Shown here: positions 1 through 10,766 of the stretch, in pieces
Numbering within the stretch: position 1 is the first letter of the stretch
Layout of the letters: every line of letters starts with the position of its first letter
Origin: Gammaproteobacteria bacterium
GTDB taxonomy: Bacteria; Pseudomonadota; Gammaproteobacteria; Arenicellales; JAJDZL01
DNA length: 64,000 bases
Assembly (NCBI GenBank): GCA_022823625.1
Contig: JAJEHQ010000001.1
Span: forward strand, 124,001-188,000
Direction: 5' to 3'
The notes under the pieces: generated by a model
Told to the model about the DNA's origin: nothing
The model's database searches: none
The model's input: the letters and a program-made list of their open reading frames with translations, nothing else
Program-made: the position numbers and the translations under genes

Positions 1-217
1 TCCACTGTTCAAGGTGCAAACCGGTGCAATGCAGGGCAGACTGGTCGACACCGAGCAGCTCAAGCAGTTAGCGGACTTGCCTGGCCGGGAAGTATTGCTG
101 TCTACGCTGATTGGAACAATGGCGGCGCCGATGCAGAAACTGGTGCGTACTTTGAATGCTGTACCATCCAATCTGCTTTACGCACTGGTTGCAATCAGAG
201 ATTCGAAGAGCGAATAG
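1..217 (+). CDS. rplJ: 50S ribosomal protein L10, C-terminal part (partial)
   Basis: The frame is open from base 2 and encodes only the last 71 residues; the start lies outside the window. The visible part is the end of the globular domain plus the C-terminal helix (TLIGTMAAPMQKLVRTLNAV), which in L10 carries the L7/L12 dimers on the ribosomal stalk. It sits directly before rplL, as in the usual rplJL-rpoBC operon. Identification rests on this helix and on position. Confidence 0.9.
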   Translation, partial: PLFKVQTGAMQGRLVDTEQLKQLADLPGREVLLSTLIGTMAAPMQKLVRTLNAVPSNLLYALVAIRDSKSE

Positions 218-285
218 TTCTCCATTATTGAACGATTAATTTAGCAGAAAATCATTAACTTAACATCCACCACGAGGGAAAATTT

Positions 286-669
286 ATGTCTTTATCAAGG
301 CAAGAAATCATTGATGCAATCTCGGAAATGTCAGTATTGGACCTGTCCGAACTGATCAAAGATATGGAAAATCATTTTGGTGTGTCAGCTGCAGCACCAG
401 TGGCAGTCGCCGGAGCGGTTGCACCTGCAGCCGACCAGGCTGAAGAAGCAGAAGAACAAACCGAATTCACTGTTACTTTAACCTCCGCTGGTGAGAAGAA
501 AATTGGCGTCATCAAGGTCGTACGAGCCGCTGCCGGCCTCGGACTCAAAGAGTCCAAGGAGTTAACGGAAAAACTGCCAGCGACGGTTCTTGAAGGAATG
601 TCAAAGGAGGATGCTGAAAAACTAAAGCAAGAAATCGAAGAAGCTGGCGGCTCAGCAGAAATCAAATAG
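286..669 (+). CDS. rplL: 50S ribosomal protein L7/L12
   Basis: A 127-aa stalk protein that recruits translation GTPases to the ribosome. The N-terminal dimerisation helix pair (about residues 1-33) is followed by an Ala/Glu-rich flexible hinge (about 34-57) and the compact C-terminal domain with the conserved GLGLKESKELTEKLP segment that contacts elongation factors. The ATG follows a purine-rich GAGGGAAAA. It lies 68 bp after rplJ and is followed by a hairpin before rpoB, the usual arrangement for producing extra L7/L12 relative to RNA polymerase. Confidence 0.97.
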   Translation: MSLSRQEIIDAISEMSVLDLSELIKDMENHFGVSAAAPVAVAGAVAPAADQAEEAEEQTEFTVTLTSAGEKKIGVIKVVRAAAGLGLKESKELTEKLPATVLEGMSKEDAEKLKQEIEEAGGSAEIK

Positions 670-727
670 CTGATTACCTGGTCTGCCTGGTATTTCAAAC
701 CATCGCCTCGAGCGTTTTTTCCCTTGT

Positions 728-756
728 CGACGGCTCTGTCCGGGATAGAGCCGTTG
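728..756 (+). promoter_or_regulatory. rplL-rpoB intergenic hairpin (attenuator candidate)
   Basis: A 10-bp stem (CGACGGCTCT pairing with AGAGCCGTTG, one G-U pair) with a 9-nt loop lies between rplL and rpoB. It is followed by mixed rather than U-only sequence (TACGCGCGTATTTG), so full termination is unlikely. In enterobacteria this gap holds a partial terminator that lowers rpoBC expression relative to rplJL. The same role here is inferred from position. Confidence 0.6.
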
Positions 757-807
757 TACGCGCGTATTTGTAATTTGCAACTAACCGACTATGCGTCCTG
801 ATACCCT

Positions 808-3800
808 ATGAGCTACAGTTTCACCGAAAAGAAACGGATACGAAAGAATTTTGGCAAGCGTACTGATGTATTGCCGGTTCCGTACCTATTAGAAATTCAA
901 AAGAGTTCTTACAAGAAGTTTTTGCAGGATGATATTCCCCCGCTGGAGCGGGAAAATGTAGGCCTGCAAGCAGCCTTTAACTCCGCCTTTCCAATTCCAA
1001 GTCAAAATGGATTGATCGAACTGCAGTTTGATGAATACCGTTTGGACCCGCCAAAGTTTGACGAAACAGAATGCCGTCGACGCGGGTTGACCTTCACTGC
1101 GCCTCTCAAAGCGACGCTTAAACTTGTCAGTTACGACCGTAGTGCGGATTCAGGTGCTGGTGGTGAAGATGTGCAAAGATCCGTCGTTAACGTGAAAGAA
1201 AGCGAAGCCGTTTACATCGGTGAAATTCCGTTGATGACTGAGAGCAGTTCGTTCATCATCAATGGAACCGAGCGGGTAGTAGTATCCCAGTTACATCGTT
1301 CACCCGGCGTGTTTTTGGATCACGACAAGGGTAAGAGTCATTCTTCGGGCAAGGTACTTTTCAACTGCCGCATTATTCCGTACTGGGGTTCTTGGCTTGA
1401 CTTCGAATTTGATGCCAAAGATTTGCTGTACATGCGGATCGATCGAAAAAAGAAAGAACCGGCCACGATGCTGTTACGAGCGATGGGTTTTGACACCGCC
1501 AAGATACTGAGTACGTTTTACGATTTCGATACGTTTCTGCTCAATGACAATGGCACCGTCACAATGCAGTTGGACGACCCGAATAGACTGCGTGGTTTGG
1601 TGCTCAATTTCGATATCAAAACGCGGTCTGGCAGGGTGGTAATTGAAAAAGGGCGTCGCATCAATCAGGCAGACACGCGTAAGCTGGCGTCTTCGCGTCT
1701 TCGACAAATCGATGTTCCCGCTTCGTTTCTAAATGGTCGAGTTTGTGCAACAGACATCAAATCTGACGGCGACAGTGGCGTCATGGAGACTTTCGCTTTG
1801 CGAAAGGACGGGCATTTGTCACTGGTGCTGGAATCAGCGGAACGCTTAGTCGGTACAGCCTTTGAATTTGATCTAGTCAGCAATCGTAATGATGAAGTGT
1901 TTGTTAAAGCAGGCAATCGAGTCACTTCAGATGATGCGGTACGCATTAAGGAATCTGGAATAAAACGTATTCAGGTTCCAGAAGAATATCTGGATGGCAA
2001 GATCGTCCCTGATGTACTTGCAGCATCCGATACGGGTGAAATTGTTTTGAAAGGCGGTGAGCGCTATGCAGCGGGTGGTGATACGCTGAAGAAGTTGCTT
2101 GGCGCTGGTATTTACCAACTCAAACTTTTAACAGTGTCTGACGAATTCAAAAAGGGTGAGACTGTTGCTGAAGCCAATCAGGTGTTTGACGAAGAAGGCG
2201 AGTTGTTTGCCAAGCTGCGTTTGGCTGGGATTAAAGAATTCCAAACGATTTATACGAACGATATTGATCGCGGATCATACGTATCCGATACGCTACGAAT
2301 TGATCCAACGCTAGACGAAATTGATGCAAAACGGCGCATCTATCGAATTATGCGTCCAGGTGACCCACCGACCAATGATGCAGCCGAGTATCTGTTCCAG
2401 ACATTGTTCTTTTCGCCATTGAGATACAACCTATCATCGGTTGGACGCATGAAGCTGTCTCGGCGTCTGAAAAGAGAAGAGGTCAATGACTCAACAGTAT
2501 TGGATGAGTCCGATATTGTCGATGTGATGAAACTGCTAATTGACTTGAAAGATGGCAAGGAAACAGTTGATGACATTGATAATCTGGGTAATCGTAGAGT
2601 TCGCTCTGTTGGTGAGTTGATTGAAAATCAGTTTCGCACCGGGCTCGGTAGAGTTGAGCGGGCTGTAAAAGAGCGCCTGAGCCAGGTAGATGTAGACACT
2701 TTAACGCCTCAGGATCTGATTAATGCGAAACCGGTGTCGTCAGTTGTGCGGGAGTTCTTTCGCTCTAGTCAGTTGTCACAGTTTATGGATCAGACCAATC
2801 CACTATCTGAGGTCACACACAAACGTCGAGTAACGGCATTGGGACCCGGTGGACTATCGCGTGAACGCGCTAGTTTTGAAGTTCGGGACGTTCATCCTAC
2901 TCACTATGGGCGGGTTTGTCCGATTGAGACGCCAGAAGGTCCAAACATTGGTCTCATCAATTCGCTGGCGATGTATGCGCGAATCAACAACTACGGTTTT
3001 CTGGAAACGCCATACCGAAAAGTCGTCAACGGCAAGGTTTCAAAAAATCCGGAGGATGTACATTACCTGTCTGCGATTGAAGAGGGTGACTTCGTCATAG
3101 CACCGACGAATGTAGCCTCAGGTGATAAGGGCCAACTCACCAAGGACCTTGTGCCCTGCAGACGTGGCAATGAATTCACGTTGTCGAGCCCTGAACTGAT
3201 CAATTATGTTGACGTTGCTCCAGCACAGATTGTGTCAATCGCAACAGCCTGCATTCCATTTCTGGAACACGATGATGCCAACCGCGCATTAATGGGTTCC
3301 AATATGCAGCGACAGGCTGTTCCAATTGTAGAAACCGAGACACCATTGATCGGTACGGGCACCGAGCGGACAGTTGGTGTGGAATCGGGTGTGACGGTTT
3401 CCGCGTTGAGAGGCGGTGTAGTGGATTCTGTTGACAGTGGAAGAATTGTTATTCGAGCCGACGAGTCTGAAACCAGTGATCAGGATTCTGGTGTGGATAT
3501 TTATTCACTCATTAAATATCGCCGCTCAAACCAGAGCACCACAATCAACCAACGTCCACTGGTCAATGTTGGCGATCGGATTGAGAAGGGCGACACTATA
3601 GCCGATGGACCGGCAACTAATATGGGAGAATTGGCACTCGGCAGGAATATTCTGGTCGCATTTATGGCCTGGTGTGGGTACAACTTTGAAGACTCAATTG
3701 TGATTTCAGAGCGCCTGGTGCAAGACGAGGTTTACACCACGGTACATATTGAAGAGTTTTCCATCGAAGCGCGGGATACACGGCTTGGACCAGAAGAAAT

Positions 3801-5313
3801 CACCCGTGACATTCCGAATGTCAGGGAGACTGCACTGTCGAAGTTGGATGATTCTGGCATTATTTTCAATGGTGCCGAGGTGTTTGCGGGCGACGTGCTG
3901 GTTGGTAAAGTATCCCCGAAGGGTGATGTACAGCCAACCCCGGAACAGAAGTTGATGTTTGCGATTTTTGGCGAAAAGGCGTCTGACATCAAGGATACCT
4001 CGCTGAAGATGCCATCTGGCACATCAGGCACGGTCATCGATGTTCAGGTGTTCACGCGCGAGGGAGTCGACCGTGATAGCCGTGCTGAGGAAAATATTGC
4101 GATGGAAGTTGATATCGCACGGAAGGACCTGGATGATAAGTTCAGGATCGAAGAAAAAGCGGCCTTCGATCGAATTGAAACACTGCTGGAGGGAGAGATC
4201 GCTGAAGGTGGCCCAGATGGGCTGAATAAGGATGATGTAATTACCAAGGAATATTTGGATAACTTGCATCGTAAAGCTTGGTTTGAAATCCGTGTGCGTG
4301 ATGACGAAGTTGCTCGCCAATTTGAATCCATCAGGGGATTGATTGAGAGAAAGCGGCAGCAATATGATGAAGAGTTCGAAAGCAAGCGAGAGAAAATCGA
4401 GGAAGGAGATGATCTGAAGACCGGTGTGTTGAAACGGGTCAAAGTGTTTGTGGCGATCAAACGCCGCCTGCAACCAGGTGACAAAATGGCTGGACGCCAT
4501 GGAAATAAGGGTGTCATCTCAAAGATTGTTCCTATCGAAGACATGCCACATTTAGAAGATGGGACGCCGGTAGACATTATTCTTAACCCATTGGGTGTTC
4601 CATCCCGAATGAACATTGGACAGGTCCTTGAAACCCACCTTGGCTGGGCATCCAAAGAAATCGGTCGTCAGATTGGTGAGATGATTGATGCTGGAATGAA
4701 AGGCCCGCAGATGAAAAAACACTTGCAGACCTTTTACACGGCACCGTCAGAAAAGTCATTGCTGAAGTCGCTGAATGCACGCGAAGTAATTGAGCTTGCA
4801 GGAAACCTTCGTAACGGACTTCCCATGGCAACACCGGTATTTGATGGAGCAACGGAAGCTGAGGTTAAGGAGATGTTGGGATTGGCCGGATTACCCAAAA
4901 GCGGTCAGGCCACTCTTTATGATGGAAGAACCGGTGAGCCATTTGCTCGCCCGGTTACAGTCGGATACATGTACATGCTGAAATTGACACACCTGGTTGA
5001 TGAGAAGATGCATGCGCGCTCGACCGGTCCTTACAGTCTGGTGACTCAGCAGCCACTGGGTGGTAAGGCAATGGGCGGAGGCCAGCGCTTCGGTGAAATG
5101 GAAGTTTGGGCATTGGAGGCTTACGGTGCGGCATATACCTTGCAGGAAATGCTGACGGTTAAGTCGGATGACATGTTCGGCCGTTCAAAAATTTACGAAA
5201 ACATAGTTGCGGGACGTCACCGCATGGAGGCAAATACACCTGAATCATTCAATGTACTAGTGAAGGAAATCCGTTCACTTGGACTAAATGTCGAAATGAG
5301 AGATTCAAAGTAA
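808..5313 (+). CDS. rpoB: DNA-directed RNA polymerase subunit beta (enlarged)
   Basis: The beta subunit of RNA polymerase forms half of the active-site cleft. The N-terminus [18 protein letters not shown] is typical. The rifampicin-pocket stretch [10 protein letters not shown] starts at residue 653, and the catalytic-side [12 protein letters not shown] and the C-terminal clamp segment are present. At 1501 aa it is about 160 longer than the E. coli protein (1342). About 130 of the extra residues fall between residues 266 and 487, where a lineage-specific module seems duplicated. In the rifampicin pocket the position matching E. coli Ser531 is Thr676 ([10 protein letters not shown]). rpoC follows after 45 bp. 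Confidence 0.98.
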   Translation: MSYSFTEKKRIRKNFGKRTDVLPVPYLLEIQKSSYKKFLQDDIPPLERENVGLQAAFNSAFPIPSQNGLIELQFDEYRLDPPKFDETECRRRGLTFTAPLKATLKLVSYDRSADSGAGGEDVQRSVVNVKESEAVYIGEIPLMTESSSFIINGTERVVVSQLHRSPGVFLDHDKGKSHSSGKVLFNCRIIPYWGSWLDFEFDAKDLLYMRIDRKKKEPATMLLRAMGFDTAKILSTFYDFDTFLLNDNGTVTMQLDDPNRLRGLVLNFDIKTRSGRVVIEKGRRINQADTRKLASSRLRQIDVPASFLNGRVCATDIKSDGDSGVMETFALRKDGHLSLVLESAERLVGTAFEFDLVSNRNDEVFVKAGNRVTSDDAVRIKESGIKRIQVPEEYLDGKIVPDVLAASDTGEIVLKGGERYAAGGDTLKKLLGAGIYQLKLLTVSDEFKKGETVAEANQVFDEEGELFAKLRLAGIKEFQTIYTNDIDRGSYVSDTLRIDPTLDEIDAKRRIYRIMRPGDPPTNDAAEYLFQTLFFSPLRYNLSSVGRMKLSRRLKREEVNDSTVLDESDIVDVMKLLIDLKDGKETVDDIDNLGNRRVRSVGELIENQFRTGLGRVERAVKERLSQVDVDTLTPQDLINAKPVSSVVREFFRSSQLSQFMDQTNPLSEVTHKRRVTALGPGGLSRERASFEVRDVHPTHYGRVCPIETPEGPNIGLINSLAMYARINNYGFLETPYRKVVNGKVSKNPEDVHYLSAIEEGDFVIAPTNVASGDKGQLTKDLVPCRRGNEFTLSSPELINYVDVAPAQIVSIATACIPFLEHDDANRALMGSNMQRQAVPIVETETPLIGTGTERTVGVESGVTVSALRGGVVDSVDSGRIVIRADESETSDQDSGVDIYSLIKYRRSNQSTTINQRPLVNVGDRIEKGDTIADGPATNMGELALGRNILVAFMAWCGYNFEDSIVISERLVQDEVYTTVHIEEFSIEARDTRLGPEEITRDIPNVRETALSKLDDSGIIFNGAEVFAGDVLVGKVSPKGDVQPTPEQKLMFAIFGEKASDIKDTSLKMPSGTSGTVIDVQVFTREGVDRDSRAEENIAMEVDIARKDLDDKFRIEEKAAFDRIETLLEGEIAEGGPDGLNKDDVITKEYLDNLHRKAWFEIRVRDDEVARQFESIRGLIERKRQQYDEEFESKREKIEEGDDLKTGVLKRVKVFVAIKRRLQPGDKMAGRHGNKGVISKIVPIEDMPHLEDGTPVDIILNPLGVPSRMNIGQVLETHLGWASKEIGRQIGEMIDAGMKGPQMKKHLQTFYTAPSEKSLLKSLNAREVIELAGNLRNGLPMATPVFDGATEAEVKEMLGLAGLPKSGQATLYDGRTGEPFARPVTVGYMYMLKLTHLVDEKMHARSTGPYSLVTQQPLGGKAMGGGQRFGEMEVWALEAYGAAYTLQEMLTVKSDDMFGRSKIYENIVAGRHRMEANTPESFNVLVKEIRSLGLNVEMRDSK
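1603..2268 (+). repeat. Internal duplication within rpoB (codons 266-487)
   Basis: Two degenerate copies of one protein module are read in frame. Copy 1 starts [20 protein letters not shown] and continues to [12 protein letters not shown]. Copy 2 starts [21 protein letters not shown] and continues to [13 protein letters not shown] partial third echo ([21 protein letters not shown]) precedes the conserved TNDID. E. coli has a single such unit (SFDIEANGKVYVEKGRR to IEVPVEYIAGKV) in its dispensable region 1. The DNA copies are diverged, so this is an old protein-level duplication. Confidence 0.7.
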
Positions 5314-5358
5314 AGAATTGATCTCATTAGATTAGCAGACAGAATTGAGAGTTGCAAA

Positions 5359-8300
5359 ATGAGAAATCTTGATAACTTGATGAAGCGGGCAGGAAGGCTC
5401 GAAGACTTTGATGAAATCCGAATTGGATTGGCGTCGCCAGAAAAGATTCGAAGCTGGTCCTATGGAGAAGTACGAAAGCCAGAGACGATTAACTACAGGA
5501 CTTTCAAGCCTGAACGCGACGGTTTGTTTTGTGCCAAGTTGTTCGGACCCGTCAAGGACAATGAGTGCCAGTGTGGAAAGTACAAGCGTCTAAAGCATCA
5601 GGGAGTTGTGTGTGAAAAGTGCGGTGTCGAGGTGACCAATTCCAAGGTTCGTCGCGAGCGTATGGGACATATTGAACTGGCAAGTCCAGTTGCCCACATC
5701 TGGTTTCTGAAGAGCCTGCCCTCCCGGCTTGGGTTGCTGCTTGACATGACTGTGCGGCAGATTGAGACGGTGATGTACTTTGAAGCCTATGTCGTAATCG
5801 ATCCAGGTGAAAACACCATGCTTGAGCGCGGCCATTGCTTAAATGAGGAAGAGTACCTCAAGGCGTATGAAGAGTACGGGAGTGAGTTTGAAGTGGGTAT
5901 GGGAGCTGAAGCCATTCGTACCCTGATCCGCAGTATTGATTTTGAAGAGGAAGCTGAGCTTTTGCGAGAGCAGCTCAATGACACCAAGTCGGATACCAAA
6001 ATCAAGAAACTGACAAAGCGTTTGAAGCTGATTGAGTCCTTCATTTATTCCGGAAATAAACCGGAATGGATGATTCTTCAGGTCCTGCCAATTCTACCAC
6101 CCGACCTGAGGCCGCTCGTGCCACTTGATGCCGGCAGATTTGCAACTTCAGATCTGAATGATCTTTACCGCAGAGTCATTAATCGCAACAACAGACTTCA
6201 ACGACTGCTTGATCTATATGCTCCTGATATTATCGTCAGAAACGAAAAACGCATGCTTCAGGAAGCGGTTGATGCATTGTTGGACAATGGTCGGCGAGGC
6301 AAGTCAATCACCGGAGCGAACAAGCAGAAACTTAAATCTCTAGCCGATTCGATTAAGGGCAAGCAAGGTCGATTTCGACAGAACCTGCTGGGTAAACGAG
6401 TGGACTATTCTGGCCGTTCAGTAATTGTGGTTGGCCCGACCTTGAAATTGCATCAGTGCGGACTGCCAAAACGGATGGCGCTTGAATTATTCAAACCGTT
6501 TGTTTTCTGTGAACTGAATCGGCGCTACCCGGAACGCTCCAATATTCGCTGGGCGAAGAGTGTGATCGAGAAAGAGGGTTCGGAGGTATGGGACATTCTT
6601 GAAGAGGTGGTGATTCGTGAGCACCCAGTGCTTCTGAACCGTGCACCAACATTGCATCGGCTGGGCATTCAGGCTTTCGAGCCGATTTTGGTTGAAGGCA
6701 AGGCAATTCAGTTGCACCCATTAGTCTGTACGCCATACAACGCGGACTTTGATGGCGACCAGATGGCCGTACATATTCCGCTGACTGTGGAATCTCAAAT
6801 CGAAGCACGCACACTAATGATGTCAACTAACAATATTCTGTCCCCCGCTAATGGTGAGCCCATCATCGTTCCGTCACAGGATATTGTGCTCGGGTTGTAC
6901 TATCTGACTCGGGAAGCCAACAATCCCAAGGGTCATGGAAAAGTATTTGCGGACGTTGCAGAAGTTCGAAGAGCTCATGATGTGGGTGCGGTTTCGCTGC
7001 ACGCAGGTATTCGAGTCAAAATCAAAGAGCGTATGAAAACCAATGGCGAATGGAGCGACAAAACGCTTTATTACGATACTACTGTTGGTCGAGCCCTGCT
7101 TTCCGAGATTTTGCCGGATGGCATGTCATTTTCGCTAATCAATCGGGTGCTCAACAAGCGAGCAATTTCCGAGATCGTGAACGAATGCTACCGTCACGTT
7201 GGCCTGAAGGAAACAGTGGTCCTGGCCGACCAGTTAATGTATGTCGGATTCGATTATGCGGCGAAAGGTGGAATTTCCATCTGCGTGGATGACATTGAGA
7301 TTCCTGAGGATAAGAAGGAAATTCTGGAAAAAGCCGACAAGGAAGTTGAATTTGTTGAGCGACAGGCTACTAACGGACTTTTGACTGATGGTGAGCGTTA
7401 CAACAAGGTGGTTGATATCTGGGGCCGTGCCAGCGACAAGGTCGCTAAAGCTATGATGGACAAATTGAGTGTTGAGACTGTAATCGATCAGCATGGAAAC
7501 GAAGTAGAGCAAAAGTCATTCAATCCTGTTCACGTCATGGCGGATTCAGGTGCTCGTGGCTCACATGCCCAGATTAGACAGCTGGCTGCCATGCGTGGAT
7601 TGATGTCCAAACCGGATGGCACAATCATCGAAACCCCGATTAAGGCGAATTTTCGCGAAGGTCTAGATGTGTTGCAGTATTTCATTTCAACTCACGGTGC
7701 CCGAAAGGGATTGGCTGATACAGCTTTGAAGACTGCAAACTCGGGCTATTTAACCAGACGATTGATTGACGTATGTCAGGACCTTGTTGTTACAGAACTA
7801 GATTGCGGTACCACAGAAGGGATCAAGCTAGAAGCACTGGTTAAGGGTGGAGAAATCGTGGTGCCACTTGCCAGTCGAATTCTTGGCCGATCAACCGCCG
7901 AAGACCTTAAATCTCCTTTCTATGGAAATGTACTGGTCACAGCAGGTGAGATGATAACCGAAAGGCTGATTCAACAGTTTGAACAGCACGCAATTCACCG
8001 TGTGAAAGTCCGCTCCCCTGTTACATGCCAAACCAAGTATGGAATTTGTGCGACCTGCTACGGCCGGGATCTTGGGAGAGGGCATCTGGTCAACCGAGGA
8101 GAAGCGGTTGGTGTGATTGCTGCCCAAAGTATTGGCGAGCCGGGTACGCAGTTAACCATGCGTACATTTCACATGGGTGGTGTCGCCGAACGTGAGCAGA
8201 CGGCAACAGGCATTATTGTAAAGACCAAGGGAACGCTTGAATTTGACCGTGTCAGCTACATCAGGAATACGCGGGGCAATTTAATTGTGAATACCCGATC

Positions 8301-9639
8301 TGGTGAAGTGAAAATTCTTGATACCAATGGAATCGTAGCGGAGCGCTACCAGGTTCCGTATGGAGCGGAACTTTTCGTCGAAGATGGAACATCTGTTTTG
8401 CCGGATCAGTCAATCGCGAGTTGGGACCCGCACATTCATCCGATCATCAATGAGGTCGGTGGCATTGTCAAGTTGGAGAACTTTGTTGATAGTATCACAG
8501 TCTCTCAATCCACTGATGATGGAAGTGATGAGGGCAGCGATCGAAGACCATTTTTTACGGTGTTGGACTCGAAGCAGAAGCTGCTGGAAGATCGTCCAGC
8601 GATTCGACTGGTTGATGAACAGGATGAGACCGTTATGTTCCCAAAAACGAATCGCGAGGTTCGCTACCTGCTGCCGACCGGCGCTCAGGTGTTGGTTCAG
8701 CATGGGTCTGAAGTGAATGTCGGTGATGTGTTAGCCAGAATTCCACATGAATATGATTCAACCCGGGACATTACCGGTGGTCTGCCGCGGGTTGCAGAAT
8801 TGTTTGAAGCACGCAAGCCAAAAGATCCTGCTGTCTACGCCAGACACTCTGGTTCTGTCAGTTTCGGTGAGGAGACTAAGGGAAAGATTCGGTTGATTAT
8901 TACCGATGAAGCGGGTAATGAACACAAAGAATTGATTGCCAAAGGTCGTTCATTCATGGTGTTTGACGGTGAAACGGTTGAACGTGGTGAACAGATTGTC
9001 GATGGCGCACCTGTATCTTCTGACATACTGGAGCTTAAGGGTGTAGAGGAACTGACGGCGTATATTGTCAAAGAAGTGCAGGAAGTATATCGGTTGCAGG
9101 GTGTAGCGATAAACGACAAACACATTGAAGTGATTGTTCGCCAGATGTTGCGTAAGGTTCGAATTGAAGAGCCGGGAACAACCAAATTTTTGCCAGGGGA
9201 GTTGGTAGAGCGTTCTTATTTTGAGCAGATCAATGAAGAGATTCGTGAAGCCAAAGAGTCTGATCCTGAATCTGAACAGGAAGAAGCGAAAGCCGTTCGA
9301 GTGCTGTTGGGGATCACCAAGGCCTCATTGATGACTGAGTCCTTTATCTCTGCAGCATCATTCCAGGAGACGACTCGTGTGTTGACGGATGCTTCGGTGA
9401 GTGGCAAGGTTGATAAACTGCGTGGACTCAAAGAAAATGTGATCGTCGGACGTTTGATTCCGGCTGGTACCGGCCTTGTGCATCATGAAGAACGTAAGCG
9501 CCAGCGCCGTCAGCAATTGAAGTTGCAGACACCGGAAATGGAGTTTGAACAAGGATTCCAGCAGTCTGTTGCAAGAACTCCTGATGATCCTGAGAGTGTG
9601 ATTGATCCAGATCGGTTGTTTCAAACCGGAGTGAATTGA
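5359..9639 (+). CDS. rpoC: DNA-directed RNA polymerase subunit beta'
   Basis: The catalytic large subunit, 1426 aa against about 1407 in E. coli. The N-terminal zinc ribbon is visible ([20 protein letters not shown]). The absolutely conserved [12 protein letters not shown] gives the three Mg-binding aspartates. The second zinc site ([20 protein letters not shown]) is followed by the bridge-helix/trigger-loop region ([16 protein letters not shown]). No frameshift or missing motif is seen. It is the last gene of the rplJL-rpoBC unit and is followed by a 223-bp gap with two hairpin structures before rpsL. Confidence 0.98.
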   Translation: MRNLDNLMKRAGRLEDFDEIRIGLASPEKIRSWSYGEVRKPETINYRTFKPERDGLFCAKLFGPVKDNECQCGKYKRLKHQGVVCEKCGVEVTNSKVRRERMGHIELASPVAHIWFLKSLPSRLGLLLDMTVRQIETVMYFEAYVVIDPGENTMLERGHCLNEEEYLKAYEEYGSEFEVGMGAEAIRTLIRSIDFEEEAELLREQLNDTKSDTKIKKLTKRLKLIESFIYSGNKPEWMILQVLPILPPDLRPLVPLDAGRFATSDLNDLYRRVINRNNRLQRLLDLYAPDIIVRNEKRMLQEAVDALLDNGRRGKSITGANKQKLKSLADSIKGKQGRFRQNLLGKRVDYSGRSVIVVGPTLKLHQCGLPKRMALELFKPFVFCELNRRYPERSNIRWAKSVIEKEGSEVWDILEEVVIREHPVLLNRAPTLHRLGIQAFEPILVEGKAIQLHPLVCTPYNADFDGDQMAVHIPLTVESQIEARTLMMSTNNILSPANGEPIIVPSQDIVLGLYYLTREANNPKGHGKVFADVAEVRRAHDVGAVSLHAGIRVKIKERMKTNGEWSDKTLYYDTTVGRALLSEILPDGMSFSLINRVLNKRAISEIVNECYRHVGLKETVVLADQLMYVGFDYAAKGGISICVDDIEIPEDKKEILEKADKEVEFVERQATNGLLTDGERYNKVVDIWGRASDKVAKAMMDKLSVETVIDQHGNEVEQKSFNPVHVMADSGARGSHAQIRQLAAMRGLMSKPDGTIIETPIKANFREGLDVLQYFISTHGARKGLADTALKTANSGYLTRRLIDVCQDLVVTELDCGTTEGIKLEALVKGGEIVVPLASRILGRSTAEDLKSPFYGNVLVTAGEMITERLIQQFEQHAIHRVKVRSPVTCQTKYGICATCYGRDLGRGHLVNRGEAVGVIAAQSIGEPGTQLTMRTFHMGGVAEREQTATGIIVKTKGTLEFDRVSYIRNTRGNLIVNTRSGEVKILDTNGIVAERYQVPYGAELFVEDGTSVLPDQSIASWDPHIHPIINEVGGIVKLENFVDSITVSQSTDDGSDEGSDRRPFFTVLDSKQKLLEDRPAIRLVDEQDETVMFPKTNREVRYLLPTGAQVLVQHGSEVNVGDVLARIPHEYDSTRDITGGLPRVAELFEARKPKDPAVYARHSGSVSFGEETKGKIRLIITDEAGNEHKELIAKGRSFMVFDGETVERGEQIVDGAPVSSDILELKGVEELTAYIVKEVQEVYRLQGVAINDKHIEVIVRQMLRKVRIEEPGTTKFLPGELVERSYFEQINEEIREAKESDPESEQEEAKAVRVLLGITKASLMTESFISAASFQETTRVLTDASVSGKVDKLRGLKENVIVGRLIPAGTGLVHHEERKRQRRQQLKLQTPEMEFEQGFQQSVARTPDDPESVIDPDRLFQTGVN

Positions 9640-9667
9640 TCAGGTTGCAACGCTACGTATGAAATCG

Positions 9668-9717
9668 GAATTTCAAGCCTCTGTGATTGAGATTTTTCGA
9701 AATCAGGCTTGAAATTC
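9668..9717 (+). other. Long inverted repeat after rpoC
   Basis: GAATTTCAAGCCT and AGGCTTGAAATTC form a perfect 13-bp stem. The 24-nt loop can itself pair further (GATTT/AAATC). It starts 29 bp after the rpoC stop. No U-tract follows, so it resembles an mRNA-stabilising or processing stem more than a simple terminator. A TATAAT hexamer lies just downstream at 9722-9727 and may be the -10 of an rpsL promoter, but no good -35 is spaced for it. Confidence 0.5.
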
Positions 9718-9752
9718 TACCTATAATAGGATAATATTATTTAACTTTGTGC

Positions 9753-9823
9753 TTGCCGTCGGATCGGCGACAGGCAAAAAGACAGGTCGAACGCGGTCTG
9801 TCTTTTTATTATTTGTTTTTTTT
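9753..9823 (+). terminator. Tandem hairpins with U-tract ahead of rpsL
   Basis: A first stem (TTGCCGTCG with CGAC-A-GGCAA, 9753-9777) abuts a second (AAAAAGACAG with CTGTCTTTTT, 9776-9807). The second is followed by ATTATTTGTTTTTTTT, a textbook intrinsic terminator. It ends 39 bp before the rpsL ATG, so it closes the rpoBC transcript. If transcription of rpsL starts at the TATAAT near 9722, it would instead act as a leader attenuator. The two stems share two bases, so they could compete. Confidence 0.75.
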
Positions 9824-9862
9824 GGGAAAAATACTCAATCGTTCCAAGGATTCTGAACGAAA

Positions 9863-10237
9863 ATGCCGACAATTAATCAGCTGGTCAACCGACCGCGAAA
9901 GAAACAGACGAAAAAAACGAACGTGCCCGCACTTGAGGCATGTCCGCAAAAACGCGGCGTATGTACTCGTGTCTACACTACCACACCGAAGAAACCGAAT
10001 TCAGCATTGCGTAAGGTTGCACGTGTCCGGTTGACAAACGGCTACGAAGTTACCACCTACATCGGCGGCGAATCTCATAACTTGCAGGAACACTCAGTTG
10101 TACTGATTCGGGGTGGACGAGTCAAAGACCTGCCAGGTGTTCGCTACCATACAGTGCGAGGCGCGTTAGATACCTCTGGTGTGGATAAGCGACGACAGGG
10201 TCGCTCAAAGTATGGCACCAAACGGCCACGCTCATAA
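9863..10237 (+). CDS. rpsL: 30S ribosomal protein S12
   Basis: 124 aa, full length. S12 sits at the decoding centre and monitors codon-anticodon pairing. Both classic streptomycin-site segments are wild type: [11 protein letters not shown] (Lys43) and the Lys in [14 protein letters not shown]. It is the first gene of the str group, preceded by a terminator-like leader and followed 37 bp later by rpsG. Confidence 0.98.
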   Translation: MPTINQLVNRPRKKQTKKTNVPALEACPQKRGVCTRVYTTTPKKPNSALRKVARVRLTNGYEVTTYIGGESHNLQEHSVVLIRGGRVKDLPGVRYHTVRGALDTSGVDKRRQGRSKYGTKRPRS

Positions 10238-10274
10238 ACAACACCTACTGAATTAGCAGAAGCGGACAGAAATT

Positions 10275-10745
10275 ATGCCCAGACGTCGACTGGTTCCAAA
10301 AAGGAAAATTATGCCGGATCCGAAGTACAAGCAGATCATGGTGGCTAAGTTCATCAATGCCTTGATGCTGGACGGTAAAAAATCTATTGCTGAAAAAATT
10401 CTTTACAACGCGTTTGACGTCATCGTCAGTCGTGGAGCAGGTGAACCTCTGGAGATTTTTGAAGGGGCTATGGAAAATGTGAGACCGACCGTGGAAGTGA
10501 AAAGCCGACGTGTCGGAGGTGCAACCTATCAGGTCCCGATTGAAGTACGGGCTACACGTCGCGACGCATTGGCGATTCGCTGGATTATTGATGCTGCAAG
10601 AAGGCGCCGGGAGAAATCCATGGCGATTCGGCTTGCAGCTGAGTTGATTGAGGCTTCGAACAAATCGGGTGAAGCGTTCAAGAAATGTGAGAACACGCAC
10701 AAAATGGCGGAAGCTAATAAGGCTTTTTCACATTTCAGATACTAA
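10275..10745 (+). CDS. rpsG: 30S ribosomal protein S7
   Basis: 156 aa, the common length for S7, starting [17 protein letters not shown]7 nucleates assembly of the 30S head and contacts tRNA at the E site through its beta-hairpin. In E. coli it represses its own operon by binding the rpsL-rpsG gap. Here that gap is only 37 bp, so a large regulatory structure is unlikely. fusA follows 21 bp later. Confidence 0.97.
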   Translation: MPRRRLVPKRKIMPDPKYKQIMVAKFINALMLDGKKSIAEKILYNAFDVIVSRGAGEPLEIFEGAMENVRPTVEVKSRRVGGATYQVPIEVRATRRDALAIRWIIDAARRRREKSMAIRLAAELIEASNKSGEAFKKCENTHKMAEANKAFSHFRY

Positions 10746-10766
10746 TACGAGGCTAATAAACGTCTG

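Noticed and set aside
4024-4655. Two long minus-strand frames (158 and 203 codons) opposite rpoB
   Set aside because: They lie fully inside rpoB, have Ser/Arg-rich shadow composition and no ribosome-binding site.
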